From Selenomonas sp. oral taxon 126 (GTDB lineage: Bacteria > Bacillota > Negativicutes > Selenomonadales > Selenomonadaceae), in contig NZ_CP016201.1 in NCBI RefSeq assembly GCF_001683335.1, forward strand, positions 426,815-482,810: a stretch of 55,996 bases of DNA, in the 5' to 3' direction. The notes below the pieces were generated by a model. That model was not told where the DNA came from. It made no database searches and worked only from the letters and a program-made list of their open reading frames with translations. This document shows positions 17,717 to 26,600 of the stretch, one piece after another. Each line of letters starts with the position of its first letter. Within the stretch, counting starts at the first letter, position 1. The translations under genes were made by a program, and so were the position numbers.

Positions 17717-18647
17717 ATCTTCCCTCCCAAACGTCGCCCAACATTTCCTCGATTGCCTGTTCAACTCTCTCATCTGTGTTCTCGCGAAGTGACAGCGCAA
17801 GTGACAGTGGGTCTACACAGCCATCTCTGCTGAGGATATGTGGAGCATATCGCCACAGCTCCACACGCACCTGACGCTCCTCATCAACGAGTTCCTGCTG
17901 CAGCTCGATCGGACAGTTTCTATAATAAACAGCATAGGTATCACATGAGGGCGGATTCAGCCAACTGTATTCTGACAGCGCCGACTCACCTGCAAGGAAA
18001 AAATCAGGTGTCAGCTCCGTACGATCTGCATAGCCGACGGAGTGTACCGGAGAGCGCAAAAACACATGTGCTCGCTCGAATAGGACATTCGGCTCATCAG
18101 CGCTACGCAAGATAACGTGCAATCCCTCTTTATGGCGACGAAAGAGTTTCGACTCCACCAACTGTTTCGCGACACGGCTCATCGTCATCGCCGAAAAAGG
18201 AAGCCGATCAGACAATACTGATTGCGGAACGCTCTGTGCAGAAACGTATAAACAATAAAAAAACGTGATCTGCGTCGCCAGAAGAAAGTGCTGTACAGGC
18301 TGCAATCGCTCTCCCGGCACCATGTAGGTACCGATAAAGGGCAAATAACTCATTTTCCCCCTGACAATAAAGGGGATTTTATATTTTATCAGCGCACCTC
18401 TACGCGACTCGGATATACGATCGAATACGAGTACAATAGGAAGCTGTGCGAACAACTCTACCTGCGCTATATGCTTTCTTAGTGTGGTTACACTGACCAG
18501 GGTGCTCTCCGGCTCGATTAAAATACAAGAGGATGATTCGATCTCGGCGCGATAAAATTGATAATTCGCACGTAGAAATAACGGCAGTTTCTTAGCCTTT
18601 TCCCACGAAGCATAGCGTATCTCCAACCCCAATTCTTCTCGCAGCAC
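17691..18647 (-). CDS. Winged-helix regulator partner of the AbiEii-like gene
   Basis: 318 residues. A region around residues 145-190 (SVLSDRLPFSAMTMSRVAKQLVESKLFRRHKEG) looks like a MarR-type winged helix. The flanks hold mixed alpha/beta sequence without motifs I know. The start is GTG at 18647 after GGGGGAGA. Such a gene directly upstream of and overlapping an AbiEii-type nucleotidyltransferase is a recurrent pair, in which the first gene acts as antitoxin-like regulator. A good promoter lies at 18684-18712, with an AT-rich, partly palindromic spacer (AACTTTTTAAGTGTT) that could be its own operator. The pairing is solid; the role is inferred. Confidence 0.7.
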   Translation of the reverse strand: MLREELGLEIRYASWEKAKKLPLFLRANYQFYRAEIESSSCILIEPESTLVSVTTLRKHIAQVELFAQLPIVLVFDRISESRRGALIKYKIPFIVRGKMSYLPFIGTYMVPGERLQPVQHFLLATQITFFYCLYVSAQSVPQSVLSDRLPFSAMTMSRVAKQLVESKLFRRHKEGLHVILRSADEPNVLFERAHVFLRSPVHSVGYADRTELTPDFFLAGESALSEYSWLNPPSCDTYAVYYRNCPIELQQELVDEERQVRVELWRYAPHILSRDGCVDPLSLALSLRENTDERVEQAIEEMLGDVWEGRYGSRNFEL

Positions 18648-18683
18648 AATCTCTCCCCCTTTCCTTTTTAACTCTTTTCTTCC

Positions 18684-18712
18684 ATTCTAACTTTTTAAGT
18701 GTTAAAAGTCAA
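18684..18712 (-). promoter_or_regulatory. Promoter of the AbiE-like pair
   Basis: On the minus strand TTGACT (18707-18712), 17 bases, TAGAAT (18684-18689), placing transcription start about 30 bases before the GTG codon. Confidence 0.7.
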
Positions 18713-18745
18713 TTTTTAATGTTATACGTTTGGTTGAAGGAAGCA

Positions 18746-18776
18746 CAAAACCCCCGCACCACAAAGTGAGGCGGGG
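18746..18776 (-). terminator. Terminator of pheA-aroF
   Basis: On the minus strand CCCCGC and GCGGGG pair across a 14-base loop, followed by GTTTT, 29 bases past the aroF stop codon. Confidence 0.65.
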
Positions 18777-18804
18777 CACAGTACAATACACTGTAAAGAA
18801 CGGC

Positions 18805-19839
18805 TTACTCCATCACCATCGGCTCGATCGCCTCGTCCTTCATAAAGCGGCTGAGCTTCTGCACGCTCGCCATGAGGTCGCGGTAGTTCTCGGGTGTGAG
18901 GGACTGCGGCCCGTCGGAGAGGGCGCGCGCAGGATTCGGGTGTACCTCGATGATGAGTCCGTCCGCGCCCGCCGCGATGGATGCGAGGGACATTGGCTTG
19001 ATCATGCGCCACTTGCCCGTGCCGTGACTCGGGTCGGCGATGATCGGCAGGTGCGAGAGATGCTTGATTGCCGCAATCGCGCTGATGTCGAACGTGTTGC
19101 GCGTGTACGTCTCATAGGTGCGGATACCGCGCTCGCAGAGGATGACGTTCGGATTGCCCTCGTTCATGATGTACTCAGCGGCGTTCAGCCACTCGTCAAT
19201 CGTCGCGGCAAGTCCGCGCTTGAGCATGACGGGCTTGCCCGCACGTCCGACTGCTCTCAGGAGGCCGAAATTCTGCATATTGCGTGCGCCGATCTGCAGG
19301 AGGTCGGCATAGGCAGCGACCGTATCCACAGCTTCGACAACCGTCACCTCGGTGACGACGGCAAGACCCGTCTTTTCACGCGCCTCGGCGAGGTATTTCA
19401 GCCCCTCCTCCTCGAGCCCCTGAAACGCATAGGGCGAGGTACGCGGCTTGTACGCGCCGCCGCGGATGAACTGCGCACCACCCGCCTTGATGAGTTCTGC
19501 CGTCTCAAGCAGCTGCTCGCGCGACTCGACGGCGCAGGGCCCCGCCATGACGACGGGCGTACCGTCACCGATCTTGATACCGCGAATGTCGATCACGGTC
19601 GGGGCAGGGTGGAACTCGCGGCTCGCGAGCTTGTAACTCTTGGAGATGGCGACCGTCGTCTCGACGCCATGCATGGCATCGAGCGGGGTCGCGGCGAGCT
19701 TCGTCTTGTCACCGATGACGCCGACAATCTTCTGCCGCGCGCCCTCCATGACCTTTGCCTCAAGCCCCTTTTCCTCAATGGCGCGGATGACACCCTCAAT
19801 ATCCGCCTGCGTGGCGTCCGAATTCATAATAACGACCAT
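18805..19839 (-). CDS. aroF: 3-deoxy-7-phosphoheptulonate (DAHP) synthase, type I beta
   Basis: 344 residues. It joins phosphoenolpyruvate and erythrose 4-phosphate, the first step of aromatic amino-acid synthesis. The N-terminal 65 residues ([19 protein letters not shown]...) form the ferredoxin-like regulatory domain of the Thermotoga-type enzyme. The barrel shows [57 protein letters not shown] and [12 protein letters not shown] at 19839 follows AAGGAGA. It lies 14 bases after pheA on the same strand, so the two form an operon that joins pathway entry to the phenylalanine branch. Confidence 0.95.
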   Translation of the reverse strand: MVVIMNSDATQADIEGVIRAIEEKGLEAKVMEGARQKIVGVIGDKTKLAATPLDAMHGVETTVAISKSYKLASREFHPAPTVIDIRGIKIGDGTPVVMAGPCAVESREQLLETAELIKAGGAQFIRGGAYKPRTSPYAFQGLEEEGLKYLAEAREKTGLAVVTEVTVVEAVDTVAAYADLLQIGARNMQNFGLLRAVGRAGKPVMLKRGLAATIDEWLNAAEYIMNEGNPNVILCERGIRTYETYTRNTFDISAIAAIKHLSHLPIIADPSHGTGKWRMIKPMSLASIAAGADGLIIEVHPNPARALSDGPQSLTPENYRDLMASVQKLSRFMKDEAIEPMVME

Positions 19840-19853
19840 GGTATCTCTCCTTG

Positions 19854-20708
19854 CTATTCATTATGTGCCATGTGCACGGGAAAAGTGCCGAGCACCTTCA
19901 GCCAGATGCTCTTCTCGGCGACGGCATCGATGGAGTCGCGCAGGGCATCGGGAGCACTGTGCGCGTCCAGATCGAAAAAGAATATATACGCACCAAGCTC
20001 CGTGCGCGCGGGGCGCGACTCAATCCGCGTGAGGTTCACCGCGCGGCGCGCGAACTCGCCGAGTACGTTGTAGAGTGCCCCCGCGCGTGCGCCGTCGATC
20101 TGACAGACGAGGAGCACCGTATCGAGCGGCTCCGCCAGCGGTGCGGCAGTCCCGTCACGCACAACCTCGAAGAAGCGCGTGCAGTTCGAGCCGCGATCCT
20201 CAATCTTGCCCGCGATCTCGATGAGACCATTGAGCGCACCCGCGCGCCGCGTGCAGATTGCCGCCGTCCCCGCCTCCACGGGAGATGCTCCGACGATCTC
20301 CGCCGCCCGTGCCGTGCTCGCCGTCTTGATGATCTCCGCCTGCGGATAGTGGTGCAGGAGGAAGTCGCGGCACTGTGCGATGGGCTGTGCATGCGAGTAG
20401 ACGGCGCGAATCTCGCCCTCGGTGCGCGCCATGAGGTAGTTGTGGACAGGCCAGATAACCTCACGTCGGACGCGCAGCGTGTCCGAGCGCGCGAGCGTGT
20501 CGAGCGTCACGGCAATCGCGCCCTCAAGCGAATTCTCCACGGGCACGAACGCGGCACCCACCGCCTCCGTCTCTACCGCGTGCAGACACTCGCCGATGTC
20601 GGCGAAGCAGACGATCTCGCGGTCGAGCCCCTGCCACTCCATGAGATAGAGCGCCGCCGCCTCGCTGTGCGTCCCCACAGGACCGAGCACGCCCATTTTC
20701 TGTCTCAC
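19854..20708 (-). CDS. pheA: Prephenate dehydratase
   Basis: 284 residues. It converts prephenate to phenylpyruvate. Catalytic domain: [35 protein letters not shown], and the NCTRFFEV motif containing the catalytic threonine. An ACT regulatory domain with the ESRP motif ([19 protein letters not shown]) follows for phenylalanine feedback. No chorismate mutase domain is fused. The open frame begins with ATG at 20714, only one base from AGGAGG; GTG two codons later at 20708 has seven bases of spacing and is preferred. First gene of pheA-aroF. Confidence 0.94.
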   Translation of the reverse strand: MRQKMGVLGPVGTHSEAAALYLMEWQGLDREIVCFADIGECLHAVETEAVGAAFVPVENSLEGAIAVTLDTLARSDTLRVRREVIWPVHNYLMARTEGEIRAVYSHAQPIAQCRDFLLHHYPQAEIIKTASTARAAEIVGASPVEAGTAAICTRRAGALNGLIEIAGKIEDRGSNCTRFFEVVRDGTAAPLAEPLDTVLLVCQIDGARAGALYNVLGEFARRAVNLTRIESRPARTELGAYIFFFDLDAHSAPDALRDSIDAVAEKSIWLKVLGTFPVHMAHNE

Positions 20709-20790
20709 ACACATTCCTCCTATGGGAATCTACTATACTATATGCGCGGCTTGTTGACAATGTTTTTCATCGTTCTACAGCAAAATTCGC

Positions 20791-21063
20791 TCAAAAGAGG
20801 TCACTGTGCGTCCCCGTATATGCGAGTACCAACGTCAGTATCTCTTCATCAATTCGGTACACAAGAAGCCAATCCGGCTGGATATGGCACTCACGATAGC
20901 CAGCATAATTCCCTGTGAGCGCATGATCTCGGTATTTCGGTGCAAGAGTTTTCCCCAGAGAAAGTGCGTCTACAACGTTCTCCAACTGCTCCATCGGCAG
21001 TCCACGTTTCGCGGCACGCTTCAAATCCTTGCGGAAGCGCGCCGTCGGAATGATACGGTACAT
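20791..21063 (-). CDS. YafQ/RelE-family mRNA interferase toxin
   Basis: 90 residues. MYRIIPTARFRKDLKRAAKRG at the start and YRECHIQPDWLLVYRID...LAYTGTHSDLF at the end match the YafQ subgroup of RelE-type ribosome-dependent endoribonucleases, including the C-terminal histidine and phenylalanine. Its ATG shares a base with the antitoxin stop codon (TGATG), so synthesis is coupled. Confidence 0.92.
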   Translation of the reverse strand: MYRIIPTARFRKDLKRAAKRGLPMEQLENVVDALSLGKTLAPKYRDHALTGNYAGYRECHIQPDWLLVYRIDEEILTLVLAYTGTHSDLF

Positions 21064-21332
21064 CAGGACAAAATATCCTCCATCATCTCGCGCGCGTTCG
21101 TATATGCCCGATGCTCCTCCGGGTGTCTGCGGATGTCCTCGGCTTCGCGGATTGCCTCACGAAGTGCAGGGCTTGTCGTGTACAGCTCAAACGGCAGCTT
21201 CCCTTGATGAATGATCTGCCGCGCCATAGCATTCACCGCGGTGGACATATTCAGCCCCATGCTGGCGAGTGCTGCATCCACCTGCTCCTTCAACCCCGTA
21301 TCCATACGAACCCGAACCATTGTCGTTGACAT
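21063..21332 (-). CDS. RelB/DinJ-family antitoxin
   Basis: 89 residues. A ribbon-helix-helix N-terminus (MVRVRMDTGLKEQVDAALAS, MGLNMSTAVNAMARQIIHQG) binds DNA, and a charged C-terminus (REAIREAEDIRRHPEE) neutralises the toxin. ATG at 21332, preceded by AGGAGGAGG, is chosen over a longer open frame without a ribosome site. The promoter at 21364-21392 is probably repressed by the toxin-antitoxin complex. Confidence 0.92.
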   Translation of the reverse strand: MSTTMVRVRMDTGLKEQVDAALASMGLNMSTAVNAMARQIIHQGKLPFELYTTSPALREAIREAEDIRRHPEEHRAYTNAREMMEDILS

Positions 21333-21363
21333 AAAACCGCCTCCTCCTATTTGCTCTGAAGAA

Positions 21364-21392
21364 AGTATAGCACAGACATAAAAAAGACACAA
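21364..21392 (-). promoter_or_regulatory. Promoter of the DinJ/YafQ pair
   Basis: On the minus strand TTGTGT (21387-21392), 17 bases, TATACT (21364-21369), about 25 bases before the antitoxin ribosome site. Confidence 0.65.
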
Positions 21393-21497
21393 TATAGCCA
21401 CACCGTAGCCATACTCTAGATTTATTTATTTTTCAAACTGCGCAGCCTGCAATATGTTATAATAGATATACTTCTCAACCATACGAAAGGAGCAGCT

Positions 21498-22076
21498 ATG
21501 TCGCCAAAGGACTATCTCGCCATTGTTCACTGCATCGCTGGACTCAAGGAGCGCACACGCCACGCGTGGATGAAGTCGGGGCGGCAGGAGAGCGTCGCCG
21601 AGCACAGCTGGCGGATGGCACTGATGGCGTACTTTCTGCGCGATGAATTCCCCACCGTCGATCTCACGCGCGTCCTCCTCATGGCACTGCTGCACGATAT
21701 GGGCGAGGTCTTTACAGGTGACATCCCGACATTTGAAAAGACGGATGCCGACCGCGCACGCGAACACGAACTGCGCGATGCGTGGATCGACGCCCTCCCG
21801 CCCCCATATGCGGCGGAGGTGCGCGACCTTTTCGCCGAGATGGACGCGTGCGAGACAGAGGAGGCGCGGCTCGCGAAGGCACTCGATCGCATGGAGGCGG
21901 TCATCACGCACAATGAGGGCGATCCCGCAACGTGGCTCCCACTCGAATACGAGCTACAGCACACCTACGGTGTGGAGGAGGCGGCGTTTTCGCCCGCGCT
22001 CAGGGCGCTACGCACAGAGGTCAACAACGAGGTGGATGCAGTCATTGCCTCGCTTGCAAAGGAGGAAAAGATATGA
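21498..22076 (+). CDS. HD-domain phosphohydrolase (YfbR-like)
   Basis: 192 residues of the HD superfamily. Metal ligands are visible in ESVAEHSWRMALMA (first H), LLMALLHDMGEVFTGDIP (HD pair) and AKALDRMEAVI (last D). The small YfbR-like group contains 5'-deoxynucleotidases acting on dNMPs, a reasonable guess. An extended -10 TGTTATAAT stands at 21455-21463, and AAAGGAG precedes the ATG. Its stop codon overlaps the methyltransferase start (ATGA), so the two are translationally coupled. Confidence 0.85.
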   Translation: MSPKDYLAIVHCIAGLKERTRHAWMKSGRQESVAEHSWRMALMAYFLRDEFPTVDLTRVLLMALLHDMGEVFTGDIPTFEKTDADRAREHELRDAWIDALPPPYAAEVRDLFAEMDACETEEARLAKALDRMEAVITHNEGDPATWLPLEYELQHTYGVEEAAFSPALRALRTEVNNEVDAVIASLAKEEKI

Positions 22077-22849
22077 AAACGAACTATGGCAACTGGATCT
22101 CCACGCCGATGATGAAAACACTCGTCGCCATCGCTGCCGTGCTCTATGTGCTCACGGTGCTCTATGCGGTCATCTATGACCGCGTGACCGCGCCCTTCTT
22201 CATCCTCGCAATCCTCGCCGGCGTCGCGACCATTGTCGTCCTCTATATGTACTACTGCCGCCGCGTGTTCGATTTCGAGGGCGGCGGACTCATGCGGCGC
22301 ATCCACGCCTATCTGCTCGATCAGCTGCCGTGGGACGGGCTCGGCAGGGCACTCGATGTCGGCTGCGGTTCGGGCGCGCTCACGATTGCAACGGCAAAGC
22401 GCTTCCCGCTCGCCGAGGTACAGGGCATCGACTACTGGCCGCCGATGTGGAACTACGGACAGGCACAGTGTGAGTCGAACGCCGCCGCCGAGGGCGTTGC
22501 GGAGCGCTGCGCATTCCAGCACGGGGACGCGGCAAAGCTCGACTTTCCCGACAATCACTTCGACGCCGTCGTCAGCAATTTTGTCTTTCACGAGGTACGC
22601 ACGCAAAAGGATAAGTTCATGCTCGTCGAGGAGGCGCTGCGCGTGCTGAAAAAGGGCGGCGCGTTCGCCCTGCACGACACCTTTGGCAACAGGGATATGT
22701 ACGGCGATATGGACGAGTTCGTCGCCTATCTCAAGGAGCAGGGCATCGCCGATGTCTCCTACATTCCGAACACCGAGCGCAATATCGAGATGCCACCCGC
22801 CGTCCGCTTCATGCTGTGCGGCGTCGGCATGCTCTACGGCACAAAATAA
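22073..22849 (+). CDS. Membrane-anchored class I SAM-dependent methyltransferase
   Basis: 258 residues. Two hydrophobic helices at about residues 12-30 and 36-57 (MKTLVAIAAVLYVLTVLYAV; FFILAILAGVATIVVLYMYY) anchor it. The Rossmann core follows: motif I ALDVGCGSGALTIATAKRFP, the acidic loop VQGIDYWPPMWNYG, HGDAAKLDFPDNHFDAVVSNF and VLKKGGAFALHD. The substrate is unknown; similar two-helix methyltransferases occur in Firmicutes as UbiE-like proteins. ATG at 22073 overlaps the end of the HD gene; GGAGG lies just upstream. Confidence 0.85.
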   Translation: MKTNYGNWISTPMMKTLVAIAAVLYVLTVLYAVIYDRVTAPFFILAILAGVATIVVLYMYYCRRVFDFEGGGLMRRIHAYLLDQLPWDGLGRALDVGCGSGALTIATAKRFPLAEVQGIDYWPPMWNYGQAQCESNAAAEGVAERCAFQHGDAAKLDFPDNHFDAVVSNFVFHEVRTQKDKFMLVEEALRVLKKGGAFALHDTFGNRDMYGDMDEFVAYLKEQGIADVSYIPNTERNIEMPPAVRFMLCGVGMLYGTK

Positions 22850-22859
22850 CGAAAGGAAA

Positions 22860-24140
22860 ATGCCCGTGTTCTTCAAATCCATTCCCGCCGCCCTCACAGC
22901 CGCCGCACTCCTTGCTGCACCTGCATACACGGCGGCAGAGACAAGTGCCGCCATCCCGCGCCCCGCAATCCCCTCCTCCATCCCGCAGGGAATGACCGTA
23001 GACGCAAAGCTCGCCGCAGGGCTGCATTTTTCCCTGCCCGCAGCAGATCAGGACATCCTCCGCATGCCCCTGCCCGATCCGACAGAGGTCACGATCGCGG
23101 GCGAAGCGGCGGCGACCGAGGAGCAGATGCTTGCCTATCTCCTCAGGCGCAACCCGCAGCCGAAGCTCACGGGCACGCCCGAAGAACTCGTGCACGCATA
23201 CTACGAGGAGGCGGAGCACGAGGGAGTACGTGCCGACGTTGCACTCGCACAGGCATTCAAGGAGACGGGCTTCTTCGCTTACGGCGGCGACGTAGACTGG
23301 AAGCAAAACAACTTCTGCGGACTCGGCGCAACGGGAAACGGCGCAAAGGGGCTCTCCTTCCCCGACATCCGCACGGGCGCGCGCGCGCATATACAGCATT
23401 TGCTCGCATACAGCCGCAAAGAACGTCCACAGGTCGCCATCGTTGACCCACGTTATGACCTCATCCGCACGAACCGCCCCGACATCTACGGGAATATCAC
23501 GCGCTGGACACAGCTCAACGGTGTCTGGGCAGTCCCCGGCAAAAACTACGGACAGGAGATCCTCATGATCCGCGATGCCGCGCACGCCCCCGACGGCTCG
23601 GACGCCGCCCTGCGCGCCGCAAACGCGCACCTCATGCAGGCGGCCGATGCTGACGGCTATATCTATCGCGGACTCGTCCATCTGCGCCGCAATGCCTACG
23701 ACGAGGCGCTTGCCGACTTTACCGCCGCGCAGAAGCGCAATACGAAGCGCACGGAGCCGTATCTCGGCATCGCCCTCGCGCACACGGGCGCAGGAAACAT
23801 CAAAGAAGCGCGCCGCGCCTACGAGGTCTATCTGAAGACCAGTCCCGACGATGCCGCCGCCCTTCATAACTACGGGCTCGCCCTCCTCGCAGAGGGCAAC
23901 GCCGCAAAGGCTGTCACGCCCCTGCGCGACGCCATCCGCCGCGCGCCGACGAATGCCGCGAGCTACAGCGCCCTCGCCGTCGCGCTCATCCACACGAAGG
24001 ACTATGCGGGCGCGTGGAGCACACTCGCCGACGGTGCCGCCATCGCCCCCGCGAACACAGACATCCTCATCAACCAGATTCTCTTGCAAGGTTGTCTAAA
24101 AGACGCAGATGACAAGAAGCACGGGAAAAAGAAGAAATAG
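22860..24140 (+). CDS. Secreted glucosaminidase-domain protein with TPR repeats
   Basis: About 426 residues. A signal peptide (AALTAAALLAAPAYTAAETS) is followed by a linker. The peptidoglycan glucosaminidase fold spans about residues 100-235 (VRADVALAQAFKETGFFAYG, then WKQNNFCGLGATGNGAKGLSF, ARAHIQHLLAYS). Three to four TPR repeats follow to the end (GYIYRGLVHLRRNAYDEALADF, EPYLGIALAHTGAGNIKEAR, ALHNYGLALLAEGNAAKAV), then a lysine-rich tail. It would act in the periplasm on the cell wall. Start: ATG at 22860 is very close to AAGGA; GTG at 22866 has better spacing. Only 10 bases separate it from the methyltransferase. Confidence 0.85.
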   Translation: MPVFFKSIPAALTAAALLAAPAYTAAETSAAIPRPAIPSSIPQGMTVDAKLAAGLHFSLPAADQDILRMPLPDPTEVTIAGEAAATEEQMLAYLLRRNPQPKLTGTPEELVHAYYEEAEHEGVRADVALAQAFKETGFFAYGGDVDWKQNNFCGLGATGNGAKGLSFPDIRTGARAHIQHLLAYSRKERPQVAIVDPRYDLIRTNRPDIYGNITRWTQLNGVWAVPGKNYGQEILMIRDAAHAPDGSDAALRAANAHLMQAADADGYIYRGLVHLRRNAYDEALADFTAAQKRNTKRTEPYLGIALAHTGAGNIKEARRAYEVYLKTSPDDAAALHNYGLALLAEGNAAKAVTPLRDAIRRAPTNAASYSALAVALIHTKDYAGAWSTLADGAAIAPANTDILINQILLQGCLKDADDKKHGKKKK

Positions 24141-24176
24141 CCGGCTAATCTTTATAGAACGCAATGGAGGCGCTCC

Positions 24177-25184
24177 ATGAGCGACTACAAACCGCCCTTC
24201 CAAATCACAGACAAAATCATCTCGCTGATTGCAGAGATCAGCGAACAAGTCGGTCGTATCACCGTTCTGCAGGAGGATACGATCAGCCCGCACCTGCGCC
24301 GTGAAAACAGAATCCGAACGATTCACGCCTCGCTTGCCATCGAGCACAATTCCCTCTCCTTGGAGCAGATCACAGCCATCCTGAACGGCAAACGTGTCCT
24401 TGGCAACCCGAATGAAATCAGGGAAGTTCAAAACGCCTATGCGGCATATGAGCTTATGCTGAATATCGATCCATTATCCGTCGACGATCTATTAAATGCC
24501 CATGCACGTATGATGGTCGGTCTTGTCCCGGAACATGGGCGGTTCCGCTCAGGCGGTGTCGGTATATTTAATGGAAAAACACTGGTTCACATGGCGCCGC
24601 CGGCTTCCTTTGTCCCCGAGCACATCCATAATCTTTTTGCATGGTATCGGCAGTCAAAACTGCATCCGCTTGTGAAAAGCGCCGTCTTCCACTATGAGTT
24701 TGAATTTATTCACCCATTTTCAGACGGAAACGGACGCATGGGCAGAATGTGGCATAGCCTCCTGCTCGCCCAATGGAAGGATCTCTTTTTCTGGCTTCCC
24801 GTCGAGGAGCTCATCCAAGCACGCCAACGGGAGTACTACGACGCGCTCGGCACGGCGGATGCACGGGCGGACAGCACCGTATTCGTGGAGCTGATGCTTG
24901 AGATCATCAGGGACAGCCTGCGTGAAATCAGTGTTGTTGGTCGCAGCACCGACCAAGACAGCGACCAAGAAAATGACCAAGATCAGCCACAGATCGGACG
25001 ACTCCTCTCTGCGCTCGGCGAAGACACACTCTCCGCAGCCGAGCTCATGCAGCGCCTCGGACTGTCACACAGACCGACCTTCCGCAGGAACTATCTGAAT
25101 CCGGCGTTGGAGCAGAATCTGATCGAACGCACCATTCCGGACAAGCCGAACAGCAGACATCAAAAGTATCGGAAGCATGAATAG
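24177..25184 (+). CDS. Fic-domain protein (probable AMP-transferase)
   Basis: 335 residues. The Fic active site HPFSDGNGRMGR is at about residues 179-190. Its inhibitory helix motif, ASLAIEHNSLS (S-x-x-x-E), is near residues 52-62 in the N-terminal part, so it is a self-inhibited (class II) Fic. The C-terminal 60 residues (LSAAELMQRLGLSHRPTFRRNYLNPALE) look like a winged helix. Such proteins transfer AMP from ATP to a protein side chain; the target is unknown. A polar spacer (DQDSDQENDQDQPQ) separates the domains. It is 36 bases downstream of the TPR gene; two terminators follow. Confidence 0.92.
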   Translation: MSDYKPPFQITDKIISLIAEISEQVGRITVLQEDTISPHLRRENRIRTIHASLAIEHNSLSLEQITAILNGKRVLGNPNEIREVQNAYAAYELMLNIDPLSVDDLLNAHARMMVGLVPEHGRFRSGGVGIFNGKTLVHMAPPASFVPEHIHNLFAWYRQSKLHPLVKSAVFHYEFEFIHPFSDGNGRMGRMWHSLLLAQWKDLFFWLPVEELIQARQREYYDALGTADARADSTVFVELMLEIIRDSLREISVVGRSTDQDSDQENDQDQPQIGRLLSALGEDTLSAAELMQRLGLSHRPTFRRNYLNPALEQNLIERTIPDKPNSRHQKYRKHE

Positions 25185-25224
25185 CAAAACACGGAGCACC
25201 AACGGCGGCGCTCCGTGTTTTGCC
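25184..25224 (+). terminator. Terminator after the Fic gene
   Basis: GCAAAACACGGAGC and GCTCCGTGTTTTGC form a 14-bp perfect stem starting inside the fic stop codon. Confidence 0.8.
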
Positions 25225-25244
25225 TGTTCGGCGATCAAAGAAGA

Positions 25245-25285
25245 CGGCAGTCGAGGAAACACCGCAACTGCCGCTTTTTCATTTT
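25245..25285 (+). terminator. Second terminator after the Fic gene
   Basis: CGGCAGT and ACTGCCG pair and are followed by CTTTTTCATTTT. The rest of the gap to 25497 has no gene I can support. It holds another 12-bp hairpin at 25397-25427 (GGAAGATTTCCG/CGGAAATCTTCC). Confidence 0.7.
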
Positions 25286-25497
25286 ACTCTTTACGCCTAG
25301 CCGACGCTGCCCATGACTTCCATCTTCTGCCTGACGGAAGATTTTCTGCCGTATGAGCTGAATCTCCTCCGTAAATACAATAACCAAAACATAGGCGGAA
25401 GATTTCCGTACATCGCGGAAATCTTCCACAATACAAAGAAAAAGAAGCTGTGCAGAGGTTCCCCCCATGCGACAGCTTCCATTCTTTTATACGTTGT

Positions 25498-26409
25498 TTA
25501 CCCCTCGAGCTTCAGCAGACCCGGCTGCTCGATGTTCCACTTGTCCTTGCGCAGGGAGAAGAGCGCAGGCATATCGACGGTGAGCTTGTCGTAGCTCTTG
25601 CCCGCCTCGTAGCGCGCGGCAAAGGTCTCCTTCATGCCCGCTTCCTCGTGCATCTTCTGATCGTATGGGAACATGGGGCTCGGAATGACGGCGAAGTCGT
25701 TCGGCTGTCCCGGGATGTCGTACGCCCAGAACGTCGCCTCGCCCACATCATCGACCTCCTCGAATTTCGGCATCGCCTTGCCGTTCTCGACGGCGGCATG
25801 ATCCGCGCAGATGAGGAGATGCAGCGCATACTTGTCGATGATCGGCGCACACATCTCTGCGCCGCGCTCAGGCGAAAAGGTCTCGCGCAGGGCATGATAG
25901 TCATCGAGCAGATCCTGCCAGATCGGCTTGCTCTCGAGCAGGGCGTCGAGGTCGATCTCCTCTTCCGGCTCCGGCTCGGGTGCAGGTTCCGGTTCGGGAG
26001 CCGGCTCAGGTTCGGGCGGCGGCGCGGCAGCGGGGCGCTCCTTCAGTTCCTCAATGTCCGCAGCGAACTTCTTTGCCAGCGCCTCCACCTGCACGAGTCG
26101 AATCTCCATCTGTGCAATCTGTTCTTTGAGCCTCGCCAGCTCTTCGGCAGTCTGACTGTCCTTTGCCACGGACGCCTGAATCTCCGCCGAAAGCCTCTCC
26201 GCCTCCGTACGCAGCCACGAGACATGTCCCTCGATGACGTCGACGGTCCCCCCCGTCTGCCGCCACGCATAGTGGGTCGCAACAGCAGCAATCGCAACAG
26301 CGGCGACAACGAGAACAAACGAGAGTATTGTCATCACATCCGCCATGACGGGATGAATGAAGCCCACCGCCTGCACAGCGGCAGCGGAAGCTGCTGCCTC
26401 AGTCTCCAT
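25498..26409 (-). CDS. Hypothetical membrane-anchored coiled-coil protein
   Basis: 303 residues, family not recognised. One membrane helix at about residues 22-48 (VMADVMTILSFVLVVAAVAI) is followed by a coiled coil at about 55-125 (heptads such as ELARLKEQIAQMEIRLVQVE). Next comes a spacer of alternating Pro-Glu-Pro-Ala at about 128-150, then a globular C-terminal half rich in acidic and aromatic residues (IWQDLLDDYHALRETFSPER, ATFWAYDIPGQPNDFAVIPS). The layout is that of a protein tethered to the inner membrane with a domain held away from it, as in envelope-spanning or motility proteins; no function is claimed. Monocistronic. Confidence 0.7.
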   Translation of the reverse strand: METEAAASAAAVQAVGFIHPVMADVMTILSFVLVVAAVAIAAVATHYAWRQTGGTVDVIEGHVSWLRTEAERLSAEIQASVAKDSQTAEELARLKEQIAQMEIRLVQVEALAKKFAADIEELKERPAAAPPPEPEPAPEPEPAPEPEPEEEIDLDALLESKPIWQDLLDDYHALRETFSPERGAEMCAPIIDKYALHLLICADHAAVENGKAMPKFEEVDDVGEATFWAYDIPGQPNDFAVIPSPMFPYDQKMHEEAGMKETFAARYEAGKSYDKLTVDMPALFSLRKDKWNIEQPGLLKLEG

Positions 26410-26511
26410 AGATATCAGCCCTTTCCCTCTATCTCAATCCAACACTCGAAGCAAAATTACGGCAAACACATATCTGTATAATTTCTCTCTATCCCCCAAA
26501 AATTCCTGCTA

Positions 26512-26528
26512 GGGAATCACTGATAAAT
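26512..26528. repeat. Lone terminal arm of the MITE-like element
   Basis: GGGAATCACTGATAAAT matches the terminal repeat of copies A and B. No interior follows. It lies just downstream of the flavodoxin terminator. Confidence 0.5.
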
Positions 26529-26541
26529 GTTTTGGTATATA

Positions 26542-26576
26542 GAAAAAGAGCCGCCCCGCGCGAAGCGACTCTTTTC
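26542..26576 (-). terminator. Terminator of the DUF3793-flavodoxin operon
   Basis: GAAAAAGAGCCGC and GCGACTCTTTTC pair with one bulge. On the minus strand the stem ends in TTTTTC, 25 bases past the flavodoxin stop codon. Confidence 0.75.
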
Positions 26577-26600
26577 TATCAAATGAATACGCAGTGCGTA

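Noticed and set aside
25313-25594. Small plus-strand gene in the gap after the Fic gene
   Set aside because: No ribosome site, runs through hairpins and into the opposite-strand gene, no family resemblance.
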